From: Phaeodactylum tricornutum CCAP 1055/1
Taxonomy: Eukaryota; Bacillariophyta; Bacillariophyceae; Surirellales; Neidiaceae
Reading direction: 5' to 3'
Length of the DNA stretch: 64,000 bases
NCBI RefSeq assembly: GCF_000150955.2
Contig: NC_011679.1
Coordinates: 682,001-746,000 of the forward strand
The position numbers and the translations under genes were made by a program. This document shows, in pieces, positions 63,601 to 64,000 of the stretch. Every line of letters starts with the position of its first letter. The stretch's first letter is position 1. The notes below the pieces were generated by a model. The model did not search any database. It had not been told where the DNA came from and saw only the letters and a list, made by a program, of their open reading frames with translations.

Positions 63601-63819
63601 ACGGCATCTTATTCTACGAATCCTATTACGAAGTCCTATGTCTCTTGACAAAATGACTACTGAAGCTGCAAGAATGAAGCAAGACAGTTTCTTTATTATA
63701 GATCGATTCAATCTTGAGACAATCTTGCTCATTCACCCTCAGACGCCTGCGCCAAGACCATTTCTGTATGTAATGGATCACGATGACATTTGCACGATCT
63801 TGGTTGGGCCACAAGCAAG

Positions 63820-64000
63820 ATGTGGGCTTTCATTCGAGTAAATTTAAAGTCCACTCCCTTTTTACAATCAATTCACACTCTGAAGGATTGCGTTGAACGT
63901 AATCCAGTTAGTGCTACAATCATTGATGTTGACAAGAATTTGGTTGAAAGACGGTACCATGCAGGACGAAGACGAAACAAGTACAACGGAGCCTTTGCCG
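63820..64000 (+). CDS. Open frame running off the window, unknown
   Basis: From ATG 63820 the frame stays open to the window edge (60 codons, MWAFIRVNLKSTPF then SATIIDVDKNLVERRYHAGR). The composition is protein-like, with a basic stretch RRYHAGRRRNKY. No domain is recognised and the rest lies outside. It may be the 5' part of a gene or a later exon. Confidence 0.3.
   Translation, partial: MWAFIRVNLKSTPFLQSIHTLKDCVERNPVSATIIDVDKNLVERRYHAGRRRNKYNGAFA

Overview
The window looks like nuclear DNA of a diatom, most like Phaeodactylum tricornutum. This is judged from the sequence only: compact intron-poor genes, short GT-AG introns (mostly about 60-110 nt), plastid leaders of the signal peptide plus AFAP/Phe type, a DUF6824 gene (a family abundant in diatoms), an Omp85-type plastid protein, and uniformly eukaryotic nuclear machinery. 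No rRNA, tRNA, CRISPR array or virus-like element was recognised.

Layout. 1-10.4 kb: 3' part of a Deg/HtrA protease, SLU7 splicing factor, protein O-fucosyltransferase-like enzyme, a large plastid-targeted acyltransferase/membrane/lipocalin fusion, and a thylakoid-lumen PsbP-like protein. 10.5-17.7 kb: three plastid or endomembrane genes (SohB-like S49 protease, GST-like protein, Omp85 barrel). 18-26.6 kb: MED22-like Mediator subunit, a small glycine-rich membrane protein, WDR75/UTP17, a DUF1349 protein, TREX-2 PCID2/THP1 and a SIRT6-like sirtuin. 27-33.3 kb: RecQ helicase, a 1.3-kb DNA element with terminal inverted repeats and a TA duplication, and a DUF1244-MogA fusion. 33.9-41.3 kb: an RGG-rich protein, then a gene-poor stretch with two GIY-YIG/zinc-knuckle paralogues, a DUF179 remnant and a GtrA-like membrane protein. 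41.7-51.1 kb: WDR24 (GATOR2), a BASS transporter, an RNase HII-methyltransferase fusion and SRP54. 51.3-62.5 kb: INTS1 (Integrator), a 2OG-Fe(II) oxygenase, TCTP, TRM112 and a DUF6824 protein. The last 1.5 kb holds an unresolved spliced gene.

There are no operons. Neighbours mostly share divergent promoters or convergent ends. Many genes serve RNA metabolism (SLU7, MED22, WDR75, PCID2, INTS1, SRP54, TRM112) or the plastid (Deg, acyltransferase-lipocalin, PsbP-like, SohB, GST, Omp85, BASS). Several predicted ORF starts used GTG or TTG. I moved these to the first plausible ATG and rebuilt spliced genes from donor and acceptor sites and reading phase.

The most unusual items are the domain fusions (acyltransferase-lipocalin, RNase HII-lumen signal-methyltransferase, DUF1244-MogA), a SLU7 with a Tudor-like stretch where its zinc knuckle should be, and the GIY-YIG nuclease family with a homogenised 159-bp zinc-knuckle repeat.
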